Shown: piece after piece, positions 33,501 through 41,160 of the stretch
How positions within the stretch are numbered: position 1 is the first letter of the stretch
Layout of the letters: the number at the start of each line of letters is the position of its first letter
Source: Gp6-AA40 sp035649635
GTDB lineage: Bacteria; Acidobacteriota; Vicinamibacteria; Vicinamibacterales; UBA2999
Direction: 5' to 3'
NCBI GenBank assembly: GCA_035649635.1
Contig: DASRJE010000205.1
Location: 11,066 to 75,065 of the forward strand
DNA: 64,000 bases
Position numbers and translations under genes: made by a program
Notes under the pieces: generated by a model
What the model was told of the DNA's origin: nothing
The model's database searches: none
The model's input: only the letters and a program-made list of their open reading frames with translations

Positions 33501-33687
33501 CGTCGACGCTCGCGCCTCGTACGGCGTCGGGCTGGAAACGTTTGCGCTTGGCTTCCCGATTCACTTCGACTGGGCGTGGAAGACGCTGTTCAACCGGGAC
33601 TGGGAAGACGCGCTCTTCAGGCCGTATGGCGGGAGCGACGAGTTCCGGAAGGTGAAGTTCTCGGTCTGGATCGGGTACGACTTCTAA
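30559..33687 (+). CDS. Gluzincin metallopeptidase + TolB-like propeller + surface-antigen barrel fusion
   Basis: A 1042-residue exported protein. The signal peptide ends at PVAAQ. Residues ~25-300 form a peptidase-MA-like domain with the zinc motif HELTHQF (His144, Glu145, His148) and a downstream Glu170 in WVHEGLADYM, the gluzincin HExxH...E arrangement. Residues ~310-620 hold TolB/WD40-like blades (SPDFSPDGRKVAF, SAPTWSPDGQSIIYNARVSG). The C-terminal ~400 residues are aromatic-rich beta strands with FGGNSEMRGYEYLQF, GNAELRFPL-like strands and a final VWIGYDF, typical of an Omp85/D15-type barrel. ATG 30559 has AAGGAG 8 nt upstream. The role is unknown; an outer-membrane-anchored protease is inferred. 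Confidence 0.87.
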   Translation: MSTRTPCGLLLRVMTLLAFAVPVAAQTPYIPYFGKNQIRYDKFEWYRYETDHFIMYYYPEIEPHLERMAGYAESAYQQVSSELKHDLAHKVPLILFQTSSEFQQQNVIPGAAQEGVGAFAEPIRQRIVMPMDEPPDLLYRLILHELTHQFDYDIIPATLVRRSTPLWVHEGLADYMTGAWRPLDLMSVRDAAVADIIPKMSKLEGYSDVGGARMIYNLGHAIFEFIESKWGKEGLRQYLFSLRKSVIGGGEDAYEEAFKITAEEFDTEFEKYLKDRFKPFRDKERPADYGRNLLPNKEKTPYRGGYTVEPSPSGDLLAVFSGNARDREGDILLVSAHDGSVVKNLTKGFDQDLGFEFIVTPGGRWVTVPWFSWSATGDRLAYFARAEKWRSLILQNVLNRNIERRIAMRSVDDPESPDFSPDGRKVAFAALQNGVGDIFVIDLQSEQITNITKDAFADSAPTWSPDGQSIIYNARVSGNEKLFRVDVATGQKTQLTFGTHDDAAAQFLDADTLVFPSTATDPAQPIDPDVSRNGQIYNVWTLNLKNGELRQYTDAVSGNLYTAVLRDGNAPPRIGVVTYYKGDYELHALDRRDPIVTAASSDFGAPGPIIDFQAPLSHTLVADKKAKKGRFEKMFMDGRPPVNVGVTSSGDVFGGTAVTFSDVLGDQQFSLFAASISQYRTLSLSYLNLAHRFNYALQGYSQTQFFYGNLEGVFYDPAFSGIIDRDLSIATRTIRGATAFGIWPLNRYRRLELTGSFQQYTENFNDPALQAYSEQYQIDNYGAPLFRSGTFIPFGVNFVQETTIFREFGPLSGSTVRAGYEVAPKIGDSLSRQTTDIDARYYVRLGASGLLALRARGFKSWGDAPDFMYFGGNSEMRGYEYLQFVGDSTAFFNAELRFPLIEAMLTPIGVLGGIRGVFFANMGGGKFEGQDAAPPRNSGGGWKWWSSGTDVYTPINGFVSTGLGQQAPVYGTPVVVDGFRLVDARASYGVGLETFALGFPIHFDWAWKTLFNRDWEDALFRPYGGSDEFRKVKFSVWIGYDF

Positions 33688-33696
33688 TCCTCTATA

Positions 33697-33725
33697 GGCC
33701 GGGTCTTGTTTCTTGAGACCCGGCC
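33697..33725 (+). terminator. Hairpin terminator after the peptidase-barrel gene
   Basis: Perfect 10-bp stem GGCCGGGTCT (33697-33706) / AGACCCGGCC (33716-33725) with a 9-nt T-rich loop, 9 bp after the stop. The following TCTGTC is only weakly T-rich, so termination may be partial or Rho-assisted. Confidence 0.65.
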
Positions 33726-33729
33726 TCTG

Positions 33730-33807
33730 TCAACTTCCAAACTCCAACTCCCAACTCCCAACACGCCTGGTTGCTTTGGGAGTTGGATCCTTGGGAATTG
33801 GGCGTTG
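33730..33807. repeat. CAACTCCCAACTCCCAA-type intergenic repeat
   Basis: Repeated CAACTCC/CAACTTCC units on the left and TTGGGAGTTGG / TTGGGAATTGGG units on the right make an imperfect inverted repeat between two convergent genes. The same unit family occurs at 53420-53570 and, in frame, at 4690-4752. Confidence 0.75.
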
Positions 33808-33814
33808 ACCGGTT

Positions 33815-35299
33815 TCACTCGAGCCTTACCTCACTCCTCGCCATATCAATCGACACACGATAGCGGCTCAGGAAGTTGTGTCCGACGATGCCGCCGAGCT
33901 GGTAGCCGAGGAGCACGCTCGGCGCCCGCAGGTTGAGAACGGCAAGCCCGACACGACGCAGGCTCACCCCTTCGAAATCCAGATCCACGCCGGGTAGCAG
34001 GAATGCATTTTCGTCGGGACCCGACATACCGAGGACACGGATCGGGATGCGGCGAGCGGTCTTCATCTCGAGCAAGTCCGCCGTGTCGGCGCCAATCGAG
34101 ATCACTTCACCGCCGGTATCGACGACGAAATAAGCCGGATGCATCGAGTTGAGCGTGCCTCGGATCAGCGGCAACGGCTGAACCCGCATCGGCAGCGCCA
34201 CACCCGCCGGTGTGGCGTCCAGGGCCCGCGCGAGCATGACCCGCTTTCTCTCGTAGTCGACGCTCACCGAGAACCCCAGCGCGATCGGCGAGAGACTTTG
34301 TCCCTGCCAGCGAGCCGCCCCGCCAATCACTGGCGCCCGGATCGCAACCGGCACGTTGTGAACCTTCAACGATCCGAGTTCGACGCTGTCAGCACGACCG
34401 AGGAGGATCTTGCGCACCCCGGGCTGCCCGACGCCGGCGGTCAGCGTGGAGGTGACTGTAGGAATCGCAGCGGCGCGCGCGAGCTCCGGAGAAATGCCGG
34501 TGCGCTCGGCCCCGGTATCGAGTACCCACTCGACGCCCACGCCGTTCAGCCGCCCCAGGACCACGATCTTGTTGTTCACCAGTTTGAACGGCAACGTGTG
34601 GACCCGATTCCCATCCTCGTCGCTGACCTCGAGCGGCGGCCGCTTGGCGAAACTACGGAGCAGTTTCGCGCGATTGCGCGCGATCGTCATCGCGGCGGAC
34701 TCGCGTGCTGGCAACAGGTTGGCGGACTCCTCGTAAGCCTGCGCCGCCTCCGCGAAGCGAGTGAGCCGCTCCAGAACGGTCCCGTGCACGGCGTGCAGAT
34801 CCGAATCGGCGGGAGAGAATTCAATTGCGCGTTCGATTTCGCCGAGCGCTTCGGTCAGGCGCGATCGCGAAGTCAGCGACCTGGCGATGCCATACCGCGC
34901 GCGCGCCGATTGCGAATCGACGGTCAACGCGCGGGCGTACTCACGGTCGGCTTCATCGAAGAACCCCGCGGCCCACAGCGCATCGCCCGACAGCGTGAGC
35001 GCTTCGGAGTCCGCAGCGTGCGTCGACAGAATCGACGCCGCTCGGCGTGCTACCGTGAACTCTCCGATGCGCAATGCCGCGAGCACTGTGCCTTTCCGTG
35101 CGCCGAGCGCAACGGAAGCCTCAGGCGATTCGGACGCCTGAACGAATCCCTTGAGCGCGTCCGAATACCTGCCATCCTGGTAAAGGCCTGTTGCGTGCTT
35201 GAACTGTTCTGTCAAATCGGTCGTCGACTGCGCGGACAGCAACGCGACCGCGGAGATGCAGGAACTGGCGAGAACGATCACGCGGGACGTGCCAACCAC
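33815..35299 (-). CDS. TPR plus double retropepsin-like aspartyl protease domain protein (paralogue 1)
   Basis: A 494-residue exported protein. Signal peptide, then TPR-like helices (ATGLYQDGRYSDALKGFVQA, AGFFDEADREYARALTVDSQSARARYGIA), then two aspartyl-protease half-sites: GVEWVLDTGAERTGISPE and AYFVVDTGGEVISIGAD. These are the two DTG loops of one retropepsin-fold enzyme or of tandem domains. The end GYQLGGIVGHNFLSRYRVSIDM matches the second strand set. It starts at GTG 35299. It is about half identical by eye to the next upstream gene, 62 bp away, so a tandem duplication. Substrate unknown; periplasmic location inferred. Confidence 0.87.
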   Translation of the reverse strand: MVGTSRVIVLASSCISAVALLSAQSTTDLTEQFKHATGLYQDGRYSDALKGFVQASESPEASVALGARKGTVLAALRIGEFTVARRAASILSTHAADSEALTLSGDALWAAGFFDEADREYARALTVDSQSARARYGIARSLTSRSRLTEALGEIERAIEFSPADSDLHAVHGTVLERLTRFAEAAQAYEESANLLPARESAAMTIARNRAKLLRSFAKRPPLEVSDEDGNRVHTLPFKLVNNKIVVLGRLNGVGVEWVLDTGAERTGISPELARAAAIPTVTSTLTAGVGQPGVRKILLGRADSVELGSLKVHNVPVAIRAPVIGGAARWQGQSLSPIALGFSVSVDYERKRVMLARALDATPAGVALPMRVQPLPLIRGTLNSMHPAYFVVDTGGEVISIGADTADLLEMKTARRIPIRVLGMSGPDENAFLLPGVDLDFEGVSLRRVGLAVLNLRAPSVLLGYQLGGIVGHNFLSRYRVSIDMARSEVRLE

Positions 35300-35361
35300 C
35301 TGCCTGTCGCTTCGTGACCTTCGTTGTTGTGGTGCGATCGTCGTGTGCTTCGGCTTCGTGG

Positions 35362-36882
35362 TTAGAAGCGCTCGAGCAACAGCTCACTCCGTTCCATATC
35401 CATCGTCACGCGGAACGGCGCGAGGAACTTGTGGCCGACGATGCCCCCGAGTTGGAAGCCCAGGAGGATGCTGGGCGCGCGCAGATTCAGGACCACGAGC
35501 GGGAAGTTCCGGTACTCGATCTCGTCGAAATCGAGATTCTGTCCCGGCATCAGGAACGCTTCGCGGTCCCAGCCCGATGTCCCCCACACGCGCAACGGGA
35601 TGCGGCGGAACGGAGACGCGGGAAGGATGCTGGCCGTTTCCGCGCTGATCGAGATCACCTCGCCACCGGTATCGACCACGAAGTAGGCCGGGTGTGTCGA
35701 GTTGAGAAGGCCGCGCACCATCGCGAGACGATGGATGCGCATCGGCAGGCTCACATCTGGCTTGACCGGCGGGAGCTTGTGGCCGATCGTCAGGAACCGC
35801 TGCTGGTAGTCGATTCGCATCGACATGCCAATCGACAACGGTGAGAACGACTCTCCTTCACGCTTCGGGATGCCGCGCAGCGCAGGGTTCTTGATGAGCA
35901 CGGGCAGGTTGCGTACCTGCAGCGTCCCGAAATCGAGCGACTTGACCTGTGCCAGTTGGAGGCCGCGAAGTCCCACCTCTCCCACACCGGCACTGAGCGT
36001 GTACGTCACCGGGCGAATCCGTTCGCGCTGCGCCGTCTCGCGCGAGAGCACCGTCTCTTCCGATCCGGTGTCGAGGATAAAGTCCTGCGGACGGCCGCCG
36101 TTCACGCGCGCCTGCACGATGATCTTGTCCGCCTGCAGCCGGAACGGCAGCGTGTGGAGCATCGTCAGATCCTCGGGGTCGATGTCGACCGGCGCGACAT
36201 CACCGAAGGAGTCGAGGAACTCCACCTGCGCTTTTGCCCACGCCGCCTTGTCGCTGCGGTCTTTGTTCGGCAGGAGGTTGATGTAATTGCGATACGCGTT
36301 CGCGGCCTGCGCGAACCTGTGCAGACGTTCGTAGATGTCGCCGACGAGCGCGTGGATCTCGCCGTCCCGCGGAGATGCCGCGGATGCACTCAATGCGGCA
36401 TCGAGCGCCTCCTCCAGCTTGCTGGTCGCCGCCAGCGATCGCGCGAGACCGAATCGCGCTCTCGCCGAGTCAGGTGTCCGATCGACGCTGGCGCGGTACT
36501 CCTTCTCCGCTTCGTCGAAGAGACCGTACGACCACAACGCGTCCGCGTGCAACGTCCGCGCCTCCGGATCGTCGCCCGCCACCTTGACCAGCTCCTCGGC
36601 TTCCTGTCGGGCGCGAATGAACTCGGCAACCTTGAGTGCGGTCCGCACCGTCCCCTTGCGCGCAGCCAGTGCGAGCTTCGGATCGTCTGTCTTGGTCGCG
36701 GCGGTGAAGGCCAGCAGCGCTTCCTGGTAACGCGTCTCGTCGTAGAGCAGAGCGCCGAGCTGGAGCTGAAGATCCGCGTCGCCGCCGATGTCCGCATTCA
36801 CTGCGAGGGAGCATCCAACGAGGAGGGCTGCCGCGCAGGCCGTAGCCTGAACGATTCTCACGAGCCGGCGCGACATCCGCAT
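35362..36882 (-). CDS. TPR plus double retropepsin-like aspartyl protease domain protein (paralogue 2)
   Basis: A 506-residue exported protein with the same layout: N-terminal signal (ACAAALLVGCSLAVNA), TPR segment (ALLYDETRYQEALLAFTAAT, YGLFDEAEKEYRASVDRTPDSARARFGLA), DTG loops in QDFILDTGSEETVLS and AYFVVDTGGEVISISAE, and the end GFQLGGIVGHKFLAPFRVTMDM. ATG 36882 is chosen: it has AAGGGTGG upstream and starts the signal peptide, while the longer frame is non-conserved. It is the first of two tandem paralogues, probably co-transcribed. Confidence 0.88.
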   Translation of the reverse strand: MRMSRRLVRIVQATACAAALLVGCSLAVNADIGGDADLQLQLGALLYDETRYQEALLAFTAATKTDDPKLALAARKGTVRTALKVAEFIRARQEAEELVKVAGDDPEARTLHADALWSYGLFDEAEKEYRASVDRTPDSARARFGLARSLAATSKLEEALDAALSASAASPRDGEIHALVGDIYERLHRFAQAANAYRNYINLLPNKDRSDKAAWAKAQVEFLDSFGDVAPVDIDPEDLTMLHTLPFRLQADKIIVQARVNGGRPQDFILDTGSEETVLSRETAQRERIRPVTYTLSAGVGEVGLRGLQLAQVKSLDFGTLQVRNLPVLIKNPALRGIPKREGESFSPLSIGMSMRIDYQQRFLTIGHKLPPVKPDVSLPMRIHRLAMVRGLLNSTHPAYFVVDTGGEVISISAETASILPASPFRRIPLRVWGTSGWDREAFLMPGQNLDFDEIEYRNFPLVVLNLRAPSILLGFQLGGIVGHKFLAPFRVTMDMERSELLLERF

Positions 36883-36952
36883 GGTGCCACCCTTCGCCTT
36901 GAATGGGGGCCGCAGCCCACCGACGTTGATCAAGGGCCCAGCCCTTGACTGG

Positions 36953-37216
36953 TTACGATCTCTGATAGAAGGCGGCGTTAACCGGAATGAAGTTCTTCCA
37001 CTTCTCCGGGGTCTCATCGAGCGCAAAAATCGCCTCGACGGGGCACGCGGGAACGCAGGCACCGCAATCGATGCATTCGTCCGGGTGAATATACAGCATT
37101 TCCGCAGACTGAAACTGGGGTTCGTCCTTCCGCGGATGGATGCAGTCCACGGGGCACACATCGACACAGGCGGAGTCTTTCGTGCCTACACATGGTTCGC
37201 AGATGATGTACGCCAC
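36953..37216 (-). CDS. 7Fe/8Fe-type ferredoxin
   Basis: An 87-residue ferredoxin. Cluster motifs are ICEPCVGTKDSACVDVCPVDCI (CX2CX8CX3CP) and CIDCGACVPACPVEAI (CX2CX2CX3CP). The 8-residue spacing in the first motif is typical of [3Fe-4S]/[4Fe-4S] bacterial ferredoxins. The start is GTG 37216: it gives the conserved short N-terminus (xAYIICEPC) and is preceded by AGAGGAG 9 nt upstream. It is an electron carrier; the partner cannot be told from context. Confidence 0.92.
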   Translation of the reverse strand: MAYIICEPCVGTKDSACVDVCPVDCIHPRKDEPQFQSAEMLYIHPDECIDCGACVPACPVEAIFALDETPEKWKNFIPVNAAFYQRS

Positions 37217-37572
37217 GCAGTAGTTCTCCTCTGACGGCCAGGGCACGCTCCGTCAGCAACGACAGAGTATAACTCGGCGGTTCTGACCTTTCCTTTACCG
37301 CAGTGCTTCGGCTTTTTGGATCATTCGGTTGGATTCACTCGCCGCTATACGGTCACCACCCGCGTTTCCGGCCTGATATGAACGTCCGCGCGCGGGCATC
37401 GGCCTTGCTCACCTTTGCACGCCCGGGCCGGACCAGCCACGTGCTTTCCCGAAAGACGGGACGGATCCGGCTCGGCAGCGGTCCTGTTGGGCGTGGCCAC
37501 TGCCGACGTCCAGTGCCGGCATTCTCGGATGCGTCAAGCATGGCTGGATCCGCCAGCCGGAAGGGACGTTGA
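37217..37572. other. 356-bp divergent intergenic region without supported gene
   Basis: It lies between the ferredoxin (minus) and cytochrome c (plus) genes. I see an AAGGGA ribosome-binding site just before 37573 and a GGCTGGATCCGCCAGCC near-palindrome (about 37541-37557). There is a possible open frame 37303-37572, but no family resemblance or start signal supports it. Promoters for both genes are expected here. Confidence 0.45.
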
Positions 37573-38013
37573 ATGGGTAGCAGATCGAAGACGATGCGCG
37601 GCGTTGCCGCCGCGATCGCTGTCGCGAGCCTTGCGATCGTGTCCACCACTGTGTCTGTCCTCGCTCAGGCGAAGAAGGGCGGCGACCCGAAGGCGGCTGC
37701 GGTCAAGAATCCGGTTCAACCCACACCGAAATCGATCGCCGCCGGTCAACAAGCGTATAACCGGGCCTGCCGGCAGTGCCATGGGCCGAAGGGGCTCGGC
37801 GACGGCCCGCTCGCGCCCAAGAATCCAAGCCCCGCCGATCTCACCGACGCCGAGTGGACCTACGGATCCAGCGATGGCGAGATCTTCGCCATCATCTCCA
37901 ACGGTGTGGGCGGCGATTCCGAGATGAAGGGCCATCGCAGTGAGATGACTGCCACCGACATGTGGAACATCGTCAACTTCCTCCGGAGTATCGGTCCACA
38001 ACCCGCCAAGTGA
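37573..38013 (+). CDS. Secreted monoheme cytochrome c
   Basis: A 146-residue exported protein. The signal peptide ends near VLAQA, then a Lys/Ala/Pro linker, then a class I cytochrome c domain with CRQCHGPKGLGDGPLAP (CX2CH) and a likely distal Met in DSEMKGHRSEM, ending in MWNIVNFLRSIGP. It is a periplasmic electron carrier. It is followed 52 bp later by a second heme protein and then a barrel protein on the same strand, probably one operon. ATG 37573 has AAGGGA upstream. Confidence 0.93.
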   Translation: MGSRSKTMRGVAAAIAVASLAIVSTTVSVLAQAKKGGDPKAAAVKNPVQPTPKSIAAGQQAYNRACRQCHGPKGLGDGPLAPKNPSPADLTDAEWTYGSSDGEIFAIISNGVGGDSEMKGHRSEMTATDMWNIVNFLRSIGPQPAK

Positions 38014-38065
38014 TGTCGGAGGAGCTCGAGCAGCGCGGACGTTGACCGCGCCCATAAGGAGGACC

Positions 38066-38512
38066 ATGCGTAGACGTTTGCTCCACTGCGCCCTGGTAAT
38101 AACCTGGATACTCGGAGGTGTCGGGTGCGACGAGTCACTATCGAACCTGGCAGGACCGACACCGAACCTGGAACCGACCTTCAGCAGCATCCAGCAAGAG
38201 ATCTTCAGTTCCGGCGATTCGTCCGGGCGTCCTGCGTGCACGAACTGTCACAACGCCATTGGCAGTCGGTTCAACGGTCTCGATCTGAGTCCGGCCGTCT
38301 CGTATGGCAACCTGGTCAACATCGCGAGCCGGGGCAAACCCGGCGCGGTGCGCGTGATCCCAAGCGACCCCGAGAACAGCTACATCATTCACAAGCTCGA
38401 AGGGCGCTCCACCATCGCCGGTGTTCGCATGCCCTTGGGCGGTCCTTTTCTCGAAACCGGTCAGATCCAAATCATCAAGCGATGGATCGAGATTGGTGCA
38501 CCCAACAACTAG
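38066..38512 (+). CDS. Cytochrome c-like lipoprotein
   Basis: A 148-residue protein. The signal has a lipobox (LGGVGC), so it is lipid-anchored. One heme motif, CTNCHNAIGSRFNGLDL, is followed by a planctomycete-type cytochrome C pattern (SYIIHKLEG ... GVRMPLGGPFLETGQIQIIKRWIEIGA) common in surface electron-transfer lipoproteins. ATG 38066 has AAGGAGGA upstream. It is second in the cytochrome-cytochrome-barrel operon. Confidence 0.9.
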   Translation: MRRRLLHCALVITWILGGVGCDESLSNLAGPTPNLEPTFSSIQQEIFSSGDSSGRPACTNCHNAIGSRFNGLDLSPAVSYGNLVNIASRGKPGAVRVIPSDPENSYIIHKLEGRSTIAGVRMPLGGPFLETGQIQIIKRWIEIGAPNN

Positions 38513-38522
38513 GAGCTGAACG

Positions 38523-39362
38523 ATGACTTGTTCGAGACTCGTCATTCTCGCCGCAGTGTGTGCACTGTCTTGCCCGGCGCTCGCTCTCGCTCAGGACGAC
38601 GACCCGGATCGCGATCTGAACCTCTCGCAGCCCGACTTCACGATTGTCAACTTACCGACCACGCAGCGTCTGCCGCGTCACAAGGGTGTATTCCGCCTGA
38701 CCCATCGTTTTGCGCGTCCGCTTGGTCAGGGTGACTTCGGCGACCTGCTCTCGGATTTCTTCGGTCTCGACAACGGCGCGCAGATCGGACTGGAGTATCG
38801 CTACGGCCTCATGCGAGGGACGCAGATCGGCATCTACCGCACGAGCAATCGAACGATCCAGTTCTTCGCGCAGCACAGCACGTTCCAGCAGGGCGACAAC
38901 GGCCTGTTCGACCTCGACATCGTCGCCACCATCGAGGGCACCGAGAACTTCGGGGCCAGCACCCCCGAGGGGTCCAGCACCAGCTACTCGCCCTCGGTGG
39001 GAGTGGTCCTTTCGCGGGAAATGGGAAGCCACGGTGCGCTCTATTTCGAGCCGATCTGGGTGAACAACTCGAACCCGTCGCCGAGCGAGCTGGCTGACGA
39101 CAACGACACCTTCCTCCTTGGTCTCGGTGCACGCATTCGCATCCGGCCCACGGTCTATCTCGTTGGCGAGATTATCCCGAGGATTGGCTACGATCCCGAT
39201 GTCACCCACGCGACGTTTGGCATCGAGAAACGCGCCGGCGGCCACGTCTTCCAGTTCAATTTCTCGAACGGGATCGGGACCACGATGGCCCAACTGTCGC
39301 GGGGCGGAACCGACACTGACGACTGGTACATCGGATTCAACATCTCGAGGAAGTTCTTCTGA
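38523..39362 (+). CDS. DUF5777-type outer-membrane beta-barrel protein
   Basis: A 279-residue exported protein. The signal peptide ends at ALALAQ, followed by LPRHKGVFRLTHRFARPL, GLEYRYGLMRGTQIGIYRTSN and many alternating strands ending in WYIGFNISRKFF with a C-terminal Phe, as outer-membrane barrels require. This pattern matches DUF5777 barrels. An AGGAG lies 7 nt before ATG 38523. It follows two c-type cytochrome genes with 10-52 bp gaps, suggesting a shared role at the outer membrane. A strong terminator closes the operon. Confidence 0.9.
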   Translation: MTCSRLVILAAVCALSCPALALAQDDDPDRDLNLSQPDFTIVNLPTTQRLPRHKGVFRLTHRFARPLGQGDFGDLLSDFFGLDNGAQIGLEYRYGLMRGTQIGIYRTSNRTIQFFAQHSTFQQGDNGLFDLDIVATIEGTENFGASTPEGSSTSYSPSVGVVLSREMGSHGALYFEPIWVNNSNPSPSELADDNDTFLLGLGARIRIRPTVYLVGEIIPRIGYDPDVTHATFGIEKRAGGHVFQFNFSNGIGTTMAQLSRGGTDTDDWYIGFNISRKFF

Positions 39363-39365
39363 TAG

Positions 39366-39420
39366 GACCCCGGGGGTGATTTCCAGGCGTTCGTGAGGAA
39401 ATCACCCCCGGGGTCTTTTA
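39366..39420 (+). terminator. Strong Rho-independent terminator
   Basis: A perfect 19-bp stem (left arm 39366-39384, right arm 39397-39415, core CCCCGGGGGTGA) with a 12-nt loop is followed by TTTTA. It lies 3 bp after the barrel stop. The T-run overlaps the stop codon of the convergent UPF0173 gene. Confidence 0.9.
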
Positions 39421-40119
39421 CTCCGCGGTCTCACCGGGCTGCAGCTCGAGGACCTGGACTCCGCGCGGCTCGACGAGCGGCTTCAGCGCCGCCGGCGTCC
39501 CAGTGAGCAATGGAAATGTGCCCCAGTGCATCGGTACGACCTGTTTCACGCCGAGCATCTCGCAGGCACGGGCGGCACCTGCGGGTCCCATCGTGAATCG
39601 ATCGCCGACGGGAAGAAACGCGATGTCGGGCGTGTACGTTTCGCCAATGAGTCGCATGTCGCCAAAGACATCTGTGTCGCCCGCGAAGTAGATCGTTCGA
39701 TTGTCTTCCAATCGGACGACGAAGCCGCACGGCTCGCCCATGTAGATCATCTGGCCGTTCTCAATGAATCCGCTGCTGTGACTCGCGGCCGTCATCGACA
39801 CGGTCAGATCGGCGATCCTGATCGAGCCGCCCTTGTTCATGGGCACGGTGTTCTGGATGCCCTTTCGCTCGACCCAGTCACACAACTCATACACGCCAAT
39901 CACCGGCGCGCCGCTGGCGCGTGCACACGCGACGAGATCTTCGATGTGATCACCGTGTCCATGTGACGCGAGAATCAGGTCAACCTGAGGCGGTTTCTTG
40001 AGGGCGTCAGGGCACGACGGGTTGTTCACCAGCCATGGATCGAAAAGAAGGCGCTTCCGCCCGGGAGTACGCAGCAGGAATGTCGAATGTCCGAGCCAGG
40101 TAATGGCGAGTCGTTCCAC
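39418..40119 (-). CDS. UPF0173 metal-dependent hydrolase (MBL fold)
   Basis: A 233-residue cytosolic protein of the UPF0173/YtkL family: ITWLGHSTFLL, LASHGHGDHIED (HxHxDH), AASHSSGF, GFVVRLEDNRTIYFAGDTDVFGDM and VVPMHWGTFPLLTG. It is a di-metal MBL-fold hydrolase without a firmly known substrate. It starts at ATG 40119 and is divergent from lipA, 82 bp away. Confidence 0.93.
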   Translation of the reverse strand: MERLAITWLGHSTFLLRTPGRKRLLFDPWLVNNPSCPDALKKPPQVDLILASHGHGDHIEDLVACARASGAPVIGVYELCDWVERKGIQNTVPMNKGGSIRIADLTVSMTAASHSSGFIENGQMIYMGEPCGFVVRLEDNRTIYFAGDTDVFGDMRLIGETYTPDIAFLPVGDRFTMGPAGAARACEMLGVKQVVPMHWGTFPLLTGTPAALKPLVEPRGVQVLELQPGETAE

Positions 40120-40201
40120 AACGCATACCTTAAACCACGACGGACACGACGACAGTCACGCTTCGTGGTTACGGCGTGGGGTCGGGTAAACTTGTAGGTG
40201 A

Positions 40202-41101
40202 ATGGCCGTCGAAGCACCCCTCGAGTTTGTCACCCCGCGTGAACCAAAGCCCGCCTGGTTGAAAGTCCGCGCCCCGGGATCGGAGAACTACCTCCGCCTC
40301 AAAGGAATCATGCGCGACCTCGGGCTCAACACGGTGTGCGAGGACGCGCACTGCCCCAATATCGGAGAGTGCTGGCATCACGGCACCGCGACGTTCATGA
40401 TCCTGGGCGACATTTGCACGCGCGCCTGTGCCTATTGCGCGGTGGCGCACGGCAAGCCCAACGAATTGGACACTGCCGAACCGGCGCGGGTGGCCGAGGC
40501 AGTTGCGCGCCTGGGCCTGCACTACGCAGTGGTGACCTCCGTCGATCGCGACGATCTCGCAGACGGCGGCGCCTTCATTTTCGCCGAGACGATTCGGCTG
40601 ACTCGCCAGCGAGTACCTGGCTGCCGCATAGAAGTGCTGATCCCTGACTTCCAGGGCATCGAGTCATCGCTGCGCACCGTTCTCGACGCCGGCCCTGACG
40701 TACTCAATCACAACATCGAGACCGTTCCTCGCCTCTATCGGATGGCGCGATCGGGTGGCCGATATCCGAGATCCCTCGAGCTGCTCGATCGGTCGCGGCA
40801 GTATCGCCCAGACATCGCCACCAAGACCGGGATCATGGTCGGGATGGGCGAGGAGTACGACGAGATCCTCTCGGTCTTCGATGATTTGAGGAACGTGGGC
40901 GTCTCGATCCTGACGATCGGTCAGTATCTGCGTCCATCCGCGAAGCATGCGCGCATGGTGCGTTACTACCATCCCGACGAGTTCGCCGCGCTCAAGCAAG
41001 CCGCACTCGATCGCGGGTTCGTGCACGTCGAATCAGGTCCGCTGGTGCGCTCGTCCTATCATGCGCACCAACAGGCTGACGCTTTCCAGTCGCGGCAGTA
41101 G
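40202..41101 (+). CDS. lipA: Lipoyl synthase
   Basis: A 299-residue radical SAM enzyme that inserts two sulfurs into octanoyl-lysine of E2 and H proteins. Both clusters are visible: the auxiliary cluster CEDAHCPNIGECW (CX4CX5C) and the radical SAM motif GDICTRACAYCAV (CX3CX2C). VTSVDRDDLADGGA, VLNHNIETVPRLY, TKTGIMVGMGE and GQYLRPSAKHARMVRYYHPDEF follow the family. The C-terminal GPLVRSSYHA supplies the conserved Ser ligand. It would modify the AceF protein encoded at 48322-49695. It starts at ATG 40202; lipB is not in the window. Confidence 0.97.
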   Translation: MAVEAPLEFVTPREPKPAWLKVRAPGSENYLRLKGIMRDLGLNTVCEDAHCPNIGECWHHGTATFMILGDICTRACAYCAVAHGKPNELDTAEPARVAEAVARLGLHYAVVTSVDRDDLADGGAFIFAETIRLTRQRVPGCRIEVLIPDFQGIESSLRTVLDAGPDVLNHNIETVPRLYRMARSGGRYPRSLELLDRSRQYRPDIATKTGIMVGMGEEYDEILSVFDDLRNVGVSILTIGQYLRPSAKHARMVRYYHPDEFAALKQAALDRGFVHVESGPLVRSSYHAHQQADAFQSRQ

Positions 41102-41109
41102 TGTTCCGG

Positions 41110-41160
41110 CTTCCCTGGGCGCCGAAGCGCTAAGGCGCGAAGGCGGCAGCCCGGGCCCGA
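41110..41160. repeat. GCGCGAAGGCGGC-type GC-rich intergenic repeat, copy 1
   Basis: It contains CCCTGGGCGCCGAAGCGCTAA..., with GCGCGAAGGCGGC and a GGGC flank able to pair with the left part. The GCGCGAAGGCGGC core recurs at 57537-57577. The rest of 41161-41326 shows no gene; it is the 5' region of the PilZ gene. Confidence 0.55.

Noticed and set aside
34139..35317. 392-codon plus-strand frame opposite the retropepsin paralogue
   Set aside because: Arg-rich shadow with no motif, opposite a recognised protein.
37303..37572. 89-codon frame ending at the cytochrome c start
   Set aside because: The TGA abuts the cytochrome ATG, but there is no ribosome-binding site, no hydrophobic or domain pattern, and no supporting homology by eye.
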